A stretch of DNA of 8,669 nt from DAOVRL01 sp023128595 (GCA_030628155.1 DAOVRL010000180.1:1-8669), one strand, 5' to 3'; shown: positions 1 through 6,025, counted from the first letter of the stretch. Program-made: numbers and translations. The notes: generated by a model from the letters alone, not told the origin.

Positions 1-123
1 ATAGTAGTTCCTGTCCCCTTGAAGCGACCGGTTTTCTTGCAGCAGATGCTGCAAATCGAGTCCTTCGCCCACCGGGATCGCCTGCTGGTTACCACGGCTG
101 TTTTTTTGTGTAACGGCTATCAT
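1..123 (-). CDS. Possible partial ORF running off the left edge, unrecognised
   Basis: Read on the reverse strand, an ATG at 123-121 opens a frame that stays open to the window edge, about 41 codons. The translation begins MIAVTQKNSRGNQQAIPVGE and continues with LDLQHLLQEN, a plausible soluble protein start rich in Gln and Asn. No convincing Shine-Dalgarno lies before the ATG, and the frame remains open for some codons upstream, so the start is uncertain. The last visible codons run through a GGGACAGGAACTACTAT string that resembles short interspersed repeats, so this could be a repeat-truncated remnant instead of a real N-terminus. The opposite forward frame is also open to the TAA at 163-165 but looks less protein-like. 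No family is recognised. It lies downstream of the HTH gene on the same strand, about 95 bases away. Confidence 0.28.
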   Translation of the reverse strand, partial: MIAVTQKNSRGNQQAIPVGEGLDLQHLLQENRSLQGDRNYY

Positions 124-217
124 GTCGGCAAATATAGCATGGTGCCAGGTCCGTGTCCCGTTTAATCTTTAGAAATGACAAAAAAAATATAGCGCTAGTA
201 ACGGGTTGGACGAATAT

Positions 218-451
218 TTACCGTGCATCATGGAAAAAACGCCATATAATCTGGGCGACACCGCGAGAGTGCATCTTGGCCCCCATGCGCGCCACCTGTC
301 TTGCGAGGTTAGGCCGTTTGAGGCCCAGGGCCTCAGAAAAGGCATCGTAACTCGTCAGCCCTTCCATGAGCAGGCGCGCTATCTGCCTCTGGCGCGGCGA
401 AAGCTGGTAGCGTGCCGCCAAAATCTCAAATTGGTGCTCAGTTATGACCAC
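218..451 (-). CDS. Small orphan LuxR/GerE-type helix-turn-helix protein
   Basis: This encodes a predicted 77-residue cytoplasmic DNA-binding protein consisting of little more than a LuxR (GerE) C-terminal HTH. After a short lead (MVITEHQFEILAARYQ) comes LSPRQRQIARLLMEGLTSYD, which matches the usual L-T/S-P-R-E-R-E-V-x-x-L-x-x-x-G opening of the fold. ALGLKRPNLARQVARMGAKM then aligns with the turn and recognition helix. There is no receiver, PAS or ligand-binding domain, so it belongs with stand-alone LuxR-like regulators. The GTG at 451 is chosen because AGGAG lies 9 bases before it. A TTG at 505 would give 95 residues, but it lacks a ribosome site and adds a low-complexity PPSGQSRDPEEQG lead. 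Targets are unknown; it is transcribed away from the secreted-protein genes. The GerE assignment is from motif recognition. Alternative: another HTH family of similar size. Confidence 0.72.
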   Translation of the reverse strand: MVITEHQFEILAARYQLSPRQRQIARLLMEGLTSYDAFSEALGLKRPNLARQVARMGAKMHSRGVAQIIWRFFHDAR

Positions 452-460
452 TAACCCTTG

Positions 461-465
461 CTCCT
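461..465 (-). promoter_or_regulatory. Ribosome binding site deciding the HTH gene start
   Basis: CTCCT on the forward strand reads AGGAG on the coding strand, spaced 9 bases from the GTG at 451. No comparable site precedes the upstream TTG at 505, so this favours the 77-residue product. Confidence 0.6.
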
Positions 466-559
466 CTGGGTCGCGAGACTGGCCGCTTGGCGGTTTTCTG
501 CTCAACGGACTGCCGCTGCTCCGGCCTTTCTGCGGGACGACCTTTAGACTGCACTGCTT

Positions 560-868
560 GTGTCCGCCCGCCTTCGCCGGGTGGCGGGCCTTATCATAAA
601 CGTCCTGCCGGATGGGTCAAGGAAAACCTGGAAAAAGCCCCGATGCCCAATGTGCGGATGCGACGGATTATTGGTCTGGACGATCCTGTAGCCCGGTGGT
701 GAGATTAACAGGGTCGCATTTCCTTCGGCCGCAAGCATCGAATTTGACACCAGCCGGATTCGCTCACAAAAGCATCTCTTCGTTTTTTTTACGAAACAGG
801 CTGTTACCGAAGCGCGGAGGCGGGCCGGGCGGGACAAATATCGCCGGGCGATGGTCCGGCAGTACTGA
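560..868 (+). pseudogene. ORF with cysteine-cluster motif interrupted by in-frame TAG
   Basis: One forward frame stays protein-like from about 548 to a TGA at 866-868, broken only by a TAG at 689-691. The first part includes VLPDGSRKTWKKPRCPMCGC followed by DGLLVWTIL. The cysteines C-x2-C-x-C at 644-661 resemble half of a zinc ribbon. After the TAG the same frame continues with PGGEINRVAFPSAASIEFDT and then RIRSQKHLFVFFTKQAVTEA, ending in a basic RRRAGRDKYRRAMVRQY tail. Bridging the TAG would give about 100 residues. There is no ATG; GTG at 560 or 581 are the only plausible starts and neither has a ribosome site. TAG terminates other genes here (6026-8248 and 2772-3189), so reassignment is unlikely and a nonsense-mutated pseudogene is the simplest reading. 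It could also be two tiny unrelated ORFs or chance. Family unknown. Confidence 0.38.
566..589. repeat. GC-rich hairpin
   Basis: GCCCGCC at 566-572 pairs perfectly with GGCGGGC at 583-589 around a 10-base loop. No T-run follows on either strand, so it is not a canonical intrinsic terminator. It overlaps the start of the interrupted ORF and could affect its translation, or it could be a short intergenic repeat. Confidence 0.4.
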
Positions 869-954
869 AGAACGACATCTACCGGATTGAGAACGACATT
901 GGCGGGGGCATCAACAATCACCTGGCGTGGCACAAGATACTGCAATCAGGATAA
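748..954 (+). other. Stop-to-stop protein-like stretch, probably decayed coding sequence
   Basis: In a different forward frame from the interrupted ORF that it overlaps, the interval between TGA (745-747) and TAA (952-954) reads like protein at its 3' end: LKNDIYRIENDIGGGINNHL followed by AWHKILQSG. There is no ATG, GTG or TTG start before the convincing part; only a CTG at 865 is available. Past the TAA the same frame continues with IIAYPFYGRTLLSELLG, a TGA, and after further codons LKLHERFGYIAGDDCQLYW. This suggests a longer gene now broken by at least two stops. The segment from 955 to about 1077 holds nothing else I can identify. Very low certainty; no family recognised. Confidence 0.2.
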
Positions 955-1077
955 ATTATCGCTTATCCTTTCTATGGGCGCACCCTGCTCTCGGAGCTGC
1001 TCGGTTGAGCTGGAGCGGGCAACGGTCGAAATAGTTGGGCTTGGTTCCTGGTACGGCTATGGTGTGACCAAAAGGTA

Positions 1078-1107
1078 TTGAAATTGCATGAGAGATTTGG
1101 TTATATT
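1078..1107 (+). promoter_or_regulatory. Candidate sigma-70-type promoter
   Basis: TTGAAA (1078-1083) and TATATT (1102-1107) each match five of six consensus bases, with an 18-base spacer. It lies just upstream of the truncated GH172-like stub and may now drive the beta-propeller gene at 1384, leaving a long 5' leader. Inferred from sequence alone. Confidence 0.4.
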
Positions 1108-1133
1108 GCTGGAGATGATTGTCAACTTTATTG

Positions 1134-1397
1134 GTGAAAGGAAGCGTCATCGTCAAAACAAGCGTATCACCGAAGGTGCAGCATCTTCATCTTGTTGGCC
1201 TGGCAATGGCGTGTGTGTCGTGCCTGCGGGCGGCCGATATCGTTTCGGAGCCTTATCTGCTCGATACGGGCCTGGTTTCTCGGTCGATCTCGTTCGAGAA
1301 TCCCACCGGCGCAGTCTTTGTTCGTAACCGCCCGATTAGATTATCCAAGCAGAACGTTTTGCCGTTGGAAAGGCTCGAATACGATGAACAAGGCTGA
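1134..1397 (+). pseudogene. Truncated N-terminus of a probable GH172/DUF2961 secreted protein
   Basis: This frame encodes a signal peptide-like segment, VKTSVSPKVQHLHLVGLAMA then CVSCLRAADI, followed by LLDTGLVSRSISFENPTGA, which ends at 1313. The phrase R-S-I-S-x-E-N-P-T-G-x recalls the N-terminus of secreted DUF2961 (GH172) proteins. In that family, as I remember it, a glycine-rich K-G-x-G-G-stretch should follow. Here the frame instead runs into unrelated sequence (VFVRNRPIRLSKQN...) and stops at 1395-1397, overlapping the next gene's start. The start codon is also doubtful: AAGGAAG at 1137-1143 is placed for a start near 1152, where the codon is GTC, not ATG. About 50 residues remain of a family normally several hundred long, so it is nonfunctional as an enzyme. 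The family call is from memory of the motif, not a search. Alternative: an unrelated small exported protein. Confidence 0.4.
1367..1373 (+). promoter_or_regulatory. Ribosome binding site for the beta-propeller gene
   Basis: GGAAAGG lies 10 bases before the ATG at 1384. The same frame is open back to 1192, but that upstream translation (many Arg, Cys and Trp, no signal peptide) is not protein-like. This site together with the signal peptide fixes the start at 1384. Confidence 0.55.
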
Positions 1398-2751
1398 CAG
1401 ATTCGCACGATTGGCGCGATGCCTTACACTTTTCTATCTGCCGCTTGTCCTCGCACTTTGCACGGCGATCAAGGCCGCGCAGCCGGAGTCGCTCTACTTC
1501 GACGTCAAGGACGTGGGCGCCCCGGCGAAGAATGTCCCCATGATTGAACCCTGGAAGATCGTGGAGCTGGACCCTGAATACGGCGGCCAGTGGGTCGTCG
1601 CCGCCGATCTCGACGGTGACGGCGCCGCTGAGATCGTCAGCGCCGAAAACCTGAACATTGATGACGTCCACTACACCACCACCGCCATCGCACAAGAACT
1701 CGACGGATCGGTTCTCTGGCGATGGGGCGACCCGAAGATCGGGCGTAAGAATTGGCACCACGATGTCGCTTGCCAGATTCACGACTGGGACGGCGACGGC
1801 AGGAATGAAGTCGTGCTTTGTACAAAAGGATTCATCGTGGAACTGGACGGCGCCCGTGGAACCGAGCGCAGGCGAATCGCAATTGCCGACGACGCAACCG
1901 ATTGCATCGTGTTCTGCAATCTAAGCGGTTCCGATCATCCGACCGACGTCCTCGTCAAGAACAGATACCGCCGGATTTGGGCCTACAACGGGGCCGGCAA
2001 GCTCCTCTGGACGGTTAGCGATCCCGGCGGCTATCGCACCGCACATCAGCCCCGGCCGATGGATCTCGACGGCGACGGACGCGATGAGATAATGGCCGGC
2101 TACGCAATGCTGAACGCCGACGGCTCGGTCCGCTGGGTCTTCAAGTCGAAAAAGGTCGACCAGGGACGCGGACACCTCGATTGCGCCCGCATCTATCAGC
2201 AGGGCACTAAGGGCGAAGAATTTCGCCTTGTGCTGACCTGCTGCGGGGCAAACAATATCGCGATGGTGGACGGCAACGGCAAGGTCCTCTGGGAGGTCTC
2301 CGGCCATCATTTCGAATCGATTGATGTGGGCAGAGTGCTTCCCGACGGTCGCGGACCGCAGATAGTCGTCGATATCGACCACCAGCCCCGCGGCAAGAGC
2401 CCGATGTGGGTCCTCGACCAGTGGGGCAATCTGTTAGGCCGGATAGTCACCGACTACAGCCGGCATCACTGCCTGCTCGACTGGACCGGCGACGGGATCA
2501 ATGAGATTCTGGTGGGGCACAACGGCGGCCTTTACGACCATCGCGGACAGCGTATAGGTGTATTCGCAACATCCGGCGGAGCAGACGGCAAAGGTGAAAG
2601 AAGTATGCTCATCGGCGATATGACAGGTGACGGGGTGCCCGATGTGATGATAGCAACGCCGGAGAGAGTATATATTTACAAAAACGCCAAAGGAAAGACA
2701 CCCGCTGGCCCAGCCCGGCTCGGAACCGAATTCAACTTTACTCTCTACTGA
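1384..2751 (+). CDS. Secreted FG-GAP/VCBS-type beta-propeller protein (PL11-like fold)
   Basis: The 455-residue product starts with a Sec signal peptide (about 1-32; basic MNKADRFARLAR, then hydrophobic LTLFYLPLVLALC, cleavage near KAA-QPE). The mature part is a repeat protein with calcium-binding D-x-D/T-G-D-G-x-x-E/D loops at residues 75-83, 134-142, 227-235, 366-374 and 412-420, the hallmark of FG-GAP/VCBS propeller blades. Repeated phrases such as NADGSVRWVF and DGNGKVLWEV mark successive blades. The C-terminus GTEFNFTLY resembles the end of family 11 rhamnogalacturonan lyase-like propellers, but the protein is shorter than typical PL11 enzymes and I cannot identify catalytic residues. 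A binding or scaffold role, or a divergent polysaccharide lyase, is therefore possible. It is likely periplasmic or extracellular. The gene is followed after 20 bases by the small frameshifted gene, suggesting co-transcription. Coding and fold calls are strong; enzymatic role is inference. Confidence 0.88.
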   Translation: MNKADRFARLARCLTLFYLPLVLALCTAIKAAQPESLYFDVKDVGAPAKNVPMIEPWKIVELDPEYGGQWVVAADLDGDGAAEIVSAENLNIDDVHYTTTAIAQELDGSVLWRWGDPKIGRKNWHHDVACQIHDWDGDGRNEVVLCTKGFIVELDGARGTERRRIAIADDATDCIVFCNLSGSDHPTDVLVKNRYRRIWAYNGAGKLLWTVSDPGGYRTAHQPRPMDLDGDGRDEIMAGYAMLNADGSVRWVFKSKKVDQGRGHLDCARIYQQGTKGEEFRLVLTCCGANNIAMVDGNGKVLWEVSGHHFESIDVGRVLPDGRGPQIVVDIDHQPRGKSPMWVLDQWGNLLGRIVTDYSRHHCLLDWTGDGINEILVGHNGGLYDHRGQRIGVFATSGGADGKGERSMLIGDMTGDGVPDVMIATPERVYIYKNAKGKTPAGPARLGTEFNFTLY

Positions 2752-2771
2752 GAGAACCAAGAGATGCCTGC

Positions 2772-3189
2772 ATGAAAGAAACCAGAATAAGTGCATTACT
2801 CTTGGCGATTCTGGGGACGTTGGCGGGTAGCTGCGTCGCCCGTGCTGCGAAATCACCTTTATGGTGGCAGCAGGATGAGAATCCTCTGGAACTGGGACAA
2901 CCTGCTGTACATTAACGATGCGCCGAGGCCGGCCGGCGTCGATCTGTTCGAGCTTCGCCGGCAGTTGGAGATGCGCCGATACGCAAAACCCAAGCCTCAG
3001 TATTACGAGACAGACGCCTATTGGACGACGGTAAATGCGTATGAGCCCCTGGTCCGAAAGCTCCTGAAATCCGGCAAGAAGATAAGGACACAAGAGCAGT
3101 ACCTGCGAGAAAGACTCATGCAGGCCGCCTCCGTCAGAGGCGCAGATTCCCGAAAGACGCGCTCAGAGAAGATTGGAACGGATAAATAG
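2772..3189 (+). pseudogene. Small exported protein gene with signal peptide and body in different frames
   Basis: The ATG at 2772 opens a clear signal peptide, MKETRISALLLAILGTLAGS then CVARAA, continuing KSPLWWQQDENPLEL before a TAA at about 2913. The next frame (ATG 2875 to TAG 3189) is evidently coding, with G/C-rich third positions: DNLLYINDAPRPAGVDLFEL, then RRQLEMRRYAKPKPQYYETD and a basic, helical C-terminus with LVRKLLKSGKKIRTQEQYL. Third-position composition shifts from one frame to the other between about 2862 and 2905. A single-base indel there would join them into one exported protein of roughly 138 residues. Alternatives are a sequence error, or a separate 104-residue protein starting at ATG 2875, which lacks a strong ribosome site and a signal peptide. 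The family is not recognised. It sits 20 bases after the propeller gene, likely in its operon. Confidence 0.5.
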
Positions 3190-3205
3190 CCCGAGAATTT
3201 GCCGC

Positions 3206-3233
3206 TTGAATTGAGGATGTAAACTGCTATACT
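3206..3233 (+). promoter_or_regulatory. Extended -10 sigma-70 promoter for the DUF1080 gene
   Basis: TTGAAT (3206-3211; four of six bases of the -35 consensus) and TATACT (3228-3233; five of six) are separated by 16 bases. TGC immediately precedes the -10, giving the extended -10 form. Transcription would start near 3240, about 70 bases before the ATG at 3312, so this gene can be expressed apart from the upstream pair. Confidence 0.5.
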
Positions 3234-3296
3234 AAGAGACTGTAAAGCCCCACGCCGTATGTGAGGAGGCTTGGACAGCAAATCATCAACACATTT

Positions 3297-3302
3297 GGAA
3301 GG
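3297..3302 (+). promoter_or_regulatory. Ribosome binding site for the DUF1080 gene
   Basis: GGAAGG is 9 bases before the ATG at 3312. An in-frame GTG at 3261 would add 17 residues ahead of the signal peptide and has no ribosome site, so 3312 is the better start. Confidence 0.6.
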
Positions 3303-3311
3303 AAACGAGAA

Positions 3312-5675
3312 ATGGCAAAGCAAAACAGAATCAAAGCCGTGACGCTGACCGTGCTGACTATCCTGGTCTTCGTCGGAACACTTTGGGCGGACAGTACGCC
3401 CAAAAAACCGGCCCGCGACCCTCTTCTTGGGATGATACCAAGTGAGAGTCTGTTCTGCGTGCGGGTGAACAATCTCAAAGGCACACTGGGCTCGATGGAG
3501 GGCTTTCTGGAGGGACTGGTGCCGTTACCGTTTAAGTTGACCGGATTTCTGGAGGGCCAAGAGTGGAAAGACGTAAACACCGACGGTGATTTTGCCCTGT
3601 TTGGGATGGTCCTCCAGAGCGATTCTCCGAATGCCAACCCGCTGGCCGACCTGTTCGTCGGCGCTCTGCTGCCGGTCACGAACTACAACAAGGTGATTCG
3701 CGGCAATCCCGACATCTCTAAGCCGGATGAAAACGGCATCTCCAAGGCCGGCGACCACGGCCCGTTGATCACCCGTCTCGGCAAGTATGCCCTTGTATGC
3801 CAGCGCAGAGATTATGACAAGCTTGTCAAGGTCAAGTCAATGGCGGGCCCCAGGAAACGGGGCTTGCGGAGCGTCCTGGATGCTCCAGAAATCAGGCGAG
3901 CGGCAAATGAGCCGATTTGGGCCTATGCGAACATACAGTTGGTCGGCAAAACATTCGGGCCAATGGTTATGGGCAAGCTCGAAGAGGTCAAGAAGATGCT
4001 TGAGCAGATGGACAAAACCCAACGAGGCCCTATGGAGGACCCCGGCGTGATTATGGACATGTACGCCGAGATACTAAAGGTGCTCGCCGATGAGGTCCAA
4101 TACGTCAGCGTGGCGCTCAGCCCCACCGCCGATGTCCTGAACGTAACCAAGACCGTTGCAGCGAGGGACGGCACTGAACTCGCAGATGCCTTTGTGGCGA
4201 CCGGCCGCAAAGGCCAGAGGAACAAGCTCTTAGGCTATCTGGAAGATGGGGCGATAATGAACTTTGCATGCAGGATCAACACGCCTTTCCTGGAAAATAC
4301 TTATATCAGATCCCTCGATTTGATCAGTTGGCTTGGCGGCGGCATGTCCGAAGAAGACATAACCAGGCTCAAGGCAATGGTGGTCGATGAATTGGCGGCG
4401 ATGGGTGAAAATCTGGCCTTCTCATTCCTGACAGAAGACAAAAAGCCGGTGTTTGCCTTCAAGTATGTGGTCCAGATCAGCGACGAGAAGAAATTCAATA
4501 AAGTCCTCAATGAACAGATTGAGATGATGAACTCCGGTGCGTTTACTGATATCTACAAGAACCTGGGTATGAAGATCAATATGGAAGTCAAGCGCGGCGC
4601 AGCCAAATACGGGGATGTCTCGATTGACTCGGCAAAACTTGCCTTCGAGTCAACTGAGCCGGACTCTCAGCAGGGCAAGATGATAGAGGCGATGTACGGC
4701 GACGGATTCGATTACCGCTGGGCCCTGGTTGAGGAGCATGCCGTTTACGTGGTCGGCGGTGACGTCGATACTCAGATCCGTGTACTCATAGACCAGGTCA
4801 AGGCGGGCGGGCCCAAAAAACTGGGGACAGAGATGAAATCGGCCCTGGCCATGCTTGAGGGCCGCGGCAGGGCTGATTTTGTGGGGACCTTTAACTACGT
4901 GCGCCTGCTAAAAATGGTAGCGGCGATGACGCAGGACCTTGCGATGCCCGGAGCCGGAATGCCCCGGATTGATATGACAAGCAAGAGCAACGTGGCCTTC
5001 GCCGGCAATGTCCGCAACGGCAAGCTGACGGCCAGGGCCGCTCTGCCGAAGGAGCACCTCAAGGAGCTGGTGGCCGTCTTCGGGATGATACAGCAAAAGA
5101 TGGCCGAACAAATAAAGCAGGCCCAGTCCAAGGCCGACAAGACCGGCTTCGTGCCGCTTTTTAACGGCAGGGACCTGAGTGGCTGGGAGCCTTCCGGCGG
5201 CGCCAAATGGGTCGTAAAAGACGGCCTGCTCATCGGGACCCAGGGCGAAAACAATGCGCCGGGCGATTTGTTCACGAAGGCCACATACAACGATTTTGAG
5301 CTGACATGCACCTATCGAGTCGAATGGCCCTGCAACACGGGCATCTGGTTCCGGTACCAGTCGCCGCGGAAGGCATATCAGGCGGACATCCTTGAGTACA
5401 AGAACCCCGTGTGCTATTCGGGTTCGCTGTACTGTCCGGGCAAGATGTTCATCGCGATGAACGAGGACAAGTCGCTCGTGGACCGTGAGGGGTGGAATAC
5501 GATGAAGGTCCGCGCCGAGGGCGACCATATTCAGATATGGATCAACGACCACAAGGTTGCCGACGTGCACGATGACAGCACGGATTCGGGCAAGATAGGC
5601 TTCCAGATCCATCCGGGAGCCCAATTCGGCCCAATGAAAATTGTCGTCAAAGAACTGCTGATCAAGCCGTTATAA
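3312..5675 (+). CDS. Secreted DUF1080 (3-keto-disaccharide hydrolase-type) protein with large novel N-terminal module
   Basis: The 787-residue product begins with a Sec signal peptide (about 1-26; MAKQNRIK then VTLTVLTILVFVGTLWA). Residues about 35-590 form a large module beginning MIPSESLFCVRVNNL (41-55). It resembles planctomycete proteins of DUF3352-like architecture, but I cannot assign it firmly. A helical linker (about 590-611, IQQKMAEQIKQAQSKADK) leads to a C-terminal DUF1080 domain (about 612-787). Its markers are FVPLFNGRDLSGWE, KWVVKDGLLIGT, NTGIWFRYQ, YQADILEYK, EGWNTMKVRAEG and GKIGFQIHP, which form a concanavalin-like jelly roll. DUF1080 is named 3-keto-disaccharide hydrolase in databases, but many members are of unproven function, so a sugar-binding or glycan-hydrolysing role is inference. 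The domain is about the usual length and intact. Likely periplasmic or cell-surface. It has its own promoter at 3206-3233, and no terminator is evident downstream. Confidence 0.9.
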   Translation: MAKQNRIKAVTLTVLTILVFVGTLWADSTPKKPARDPLLGMIPSESLFCVRVNNLKGTLGSMEGFLEGLVPLPFKLTGFLEGQEWKDVNTDGDFALFGMVLQSDSPNANPLADLFVGALLPVTNYNKVIRGNPDISKPDENGISKAGDHGPLITRLGKYALVCQRRDYDKLVKVKSMAGPRKRGLRSVLDAPEIRRAANEPIWAYANIQLVGKTFGPMVMGKLEEVKKMLEQMDKTQRGPMEDPGVIMDMYAEILKVLADEVQYVSVALSPTADVLNVTKTVAARDGTELADAFVATGRKGQRNKLLGYLEDGAIMNFACRINTPFLENTYIRSLDLISWLGGGMSEEDITRLKAMVVDELAAMGENLAFSFLTEDKKPVFAFKYVVQISDEKKFNKVLNEQIEMMNSGAFTDIYKNLGMKINMEVKRGAAKYGDVSIDSAKLAFESTEPDSQQGKMIEAMYGDGFDYRWALVEEHAVYVVGGDVDTQIRVLIDQVKAGGPKKLGTEMKSALAMLEGRGRADFVGTFNYVRLLKMVAAMTQDLAMPGAGMPRIDMTSKSNVAFAGNVRNGKLTARAALPKEHLKELVAVFGMIQQKMAEQIKQAQSKADKTGFVPLFNGRDLSGWEPSGGAKWVVKDGLLIGTQGENNAPGDLFTKATYNDFELTCTYRVEWPCNTGIWFRYQSPRKAYQADILEYKNPVCYSGSLYCPGKMFIAMNEDKSLVDREGWNTMKVRAEGDHIQIWINDHKVADVHDDSTDSGKIGFQIHPGAQFGPMKIVVKELLIKPL

Positions 5676-5703
5676 CTCTTCTCGAACAAACAACACATAG
5701 ACG

Positions 5704-5941
5704 GTCATTACAAGCACCTTACGCAATCCGGCGCAACAGAGCCCCGACCGTGAGGAGTGGGCCCATTTATGTCATTGCGAGCACCTCACCGGATTCTCAG
5801 GATGCATATAGAAGAAAATAGCCTACGCACGTCATTGCGAAGGAGCGCAGCGACTGCGGCAATCTCAATCCTCAGGCTACAAAAACCAGCTATTTTCTTA
5901 GGAGGAGCGCAGCGACGCGGCAATCTCAATCTCGCAATCTC
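5704..5941. repeat. Cluster of diverged GTCATTGCGA...GCAATCTC interspersed repeats
   Basis: The gene-free stretch 5676-6025 holds four related copies. They are 5704-5729 (GTCATTACAAG...GCAATCC), 5771-5798 (GTCATTGCGAG, right half diverged), 5831-5866 (the fullest, GTCATTGCGAAGGAGCGCAG through GCAATCTC) and 5901-5926 (GGAGCGCAGCGACGCGG then CAATCTC, left part lost). A further CGCAATCTC lies at 5933-5941. ATTGC at one end and GCAAT at the other make each full unit a loose palindrome. Repeats of this type are scattered between genes in many environmental bacterial genomes. I see no coding sequence here and no clear intrinsic terminator for the forward gene. Confidence 0.7.
5812..5899. repeat. 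11-bp perfect inverted repeat bracketing one interspersed repeat copy
   Basis: AAGAAAATAGC (5812-5822) is the exact reverse complement of GCTATTTTCTT (5889-5899). They bound an 88-base segment containing the fullest repeat copy, and an inner TAGCCT/AGGCTA pair (5820-5825, 5874-5879) offers an alternative stem. It may be a small mobile or structural element, or a long-range stem between convergent genes. Confidence 0.5.
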
Positions 5942-5992
5942 TGAGACTGCCGATAAACGAATACATTTACCGGTCCCTTGACTGGGTGGCAG

Positions 5993-6015
5993 CCTCAAGC
6001 CTGAAGGGCTTGGGG
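5993..6015. terminator. Hairpin after the POT gene, possible weak terminator
   Basis: CAAGCC (5996-6001) pairs with GGCTTG (6007-6012) around a 5-base loop. A T-G wobble and two more G-C pairs extend it to a 9-bp stem. It begins 11 bases past the transporter stop codon on the reverse strand. No T-run follows in either direction, so it is at best a non-canonical terminator or an RNA 3'-end stabiliser. Confidence 0.3.
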
Positions 6016-6025
6016 ATGGCCCCCA

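Noticed and set aside
483..497. Hairpin plus T-run (CCGCTTGGCGGTTTT) as a forward terminator
   Set aside because: The stem is only four base pairs and no forward gene ends upstream of it.
452..505. TTG start extending the HTH protein to 95 residues
   Set aside because: It lacks a Shine-Dalgarno and adds only low-complexity sequence, whereas GTG 451 has AGGAG at good spacing.
689..691. TAG as pyrrolysine or another read-through codon
   Set aside because: TAG ends two other genes here and no supporting machinery or structure is visible; a nonsense mutation is simpler.
544..945. 133-codon reverse-strand ORF opposite the amber-interrupted ORF
   Set aside because: Its translation is Arg- and Cys-rich with no domain signal, and the forward frame looks more protein-like. 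Not fully excluded.
1192..1383. In-frame upstream extension of the propeller gene
   Set aside because: The translation is Arg/Cys/Trp-rich with no signal peptide; the ATG at 1384 has GGAAAGG before it and starts a clear signal peptide.
2434..3093. 219-codon antisense ORF across the propeller end and the small gene
   Set aside because: Composition and motifs support the forward frames; no ribosome site or family signal on the reverse strand.
3125..3139. GCCTC/GAGGC stem-loop near the end of the small gene
   Set aside because: Five-bp stem inside coding sequence with no T-run; likely chance.
3261..3311. GTG start 17 codons upstream for the DUF1080 protein
   Set aside because: It has no ribosome site and would bury the signal peptide; the ATG at 3312 follows GGAAGG by 9 bases.
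4908..5624. 238-codon antisense ORF across the DUF1080 domain
   Set aside because: A shadow of a GC-rich coding region; no recognisable family, and the forward frame has clear DUF1080 motifs.
5701..5751. ACGGTC...GACCGT inverted repeat after the DUF1080 gene as a terminator
   Set aside because: Six-bp arms 39 bases apart with no T-run; too weak to support termination.
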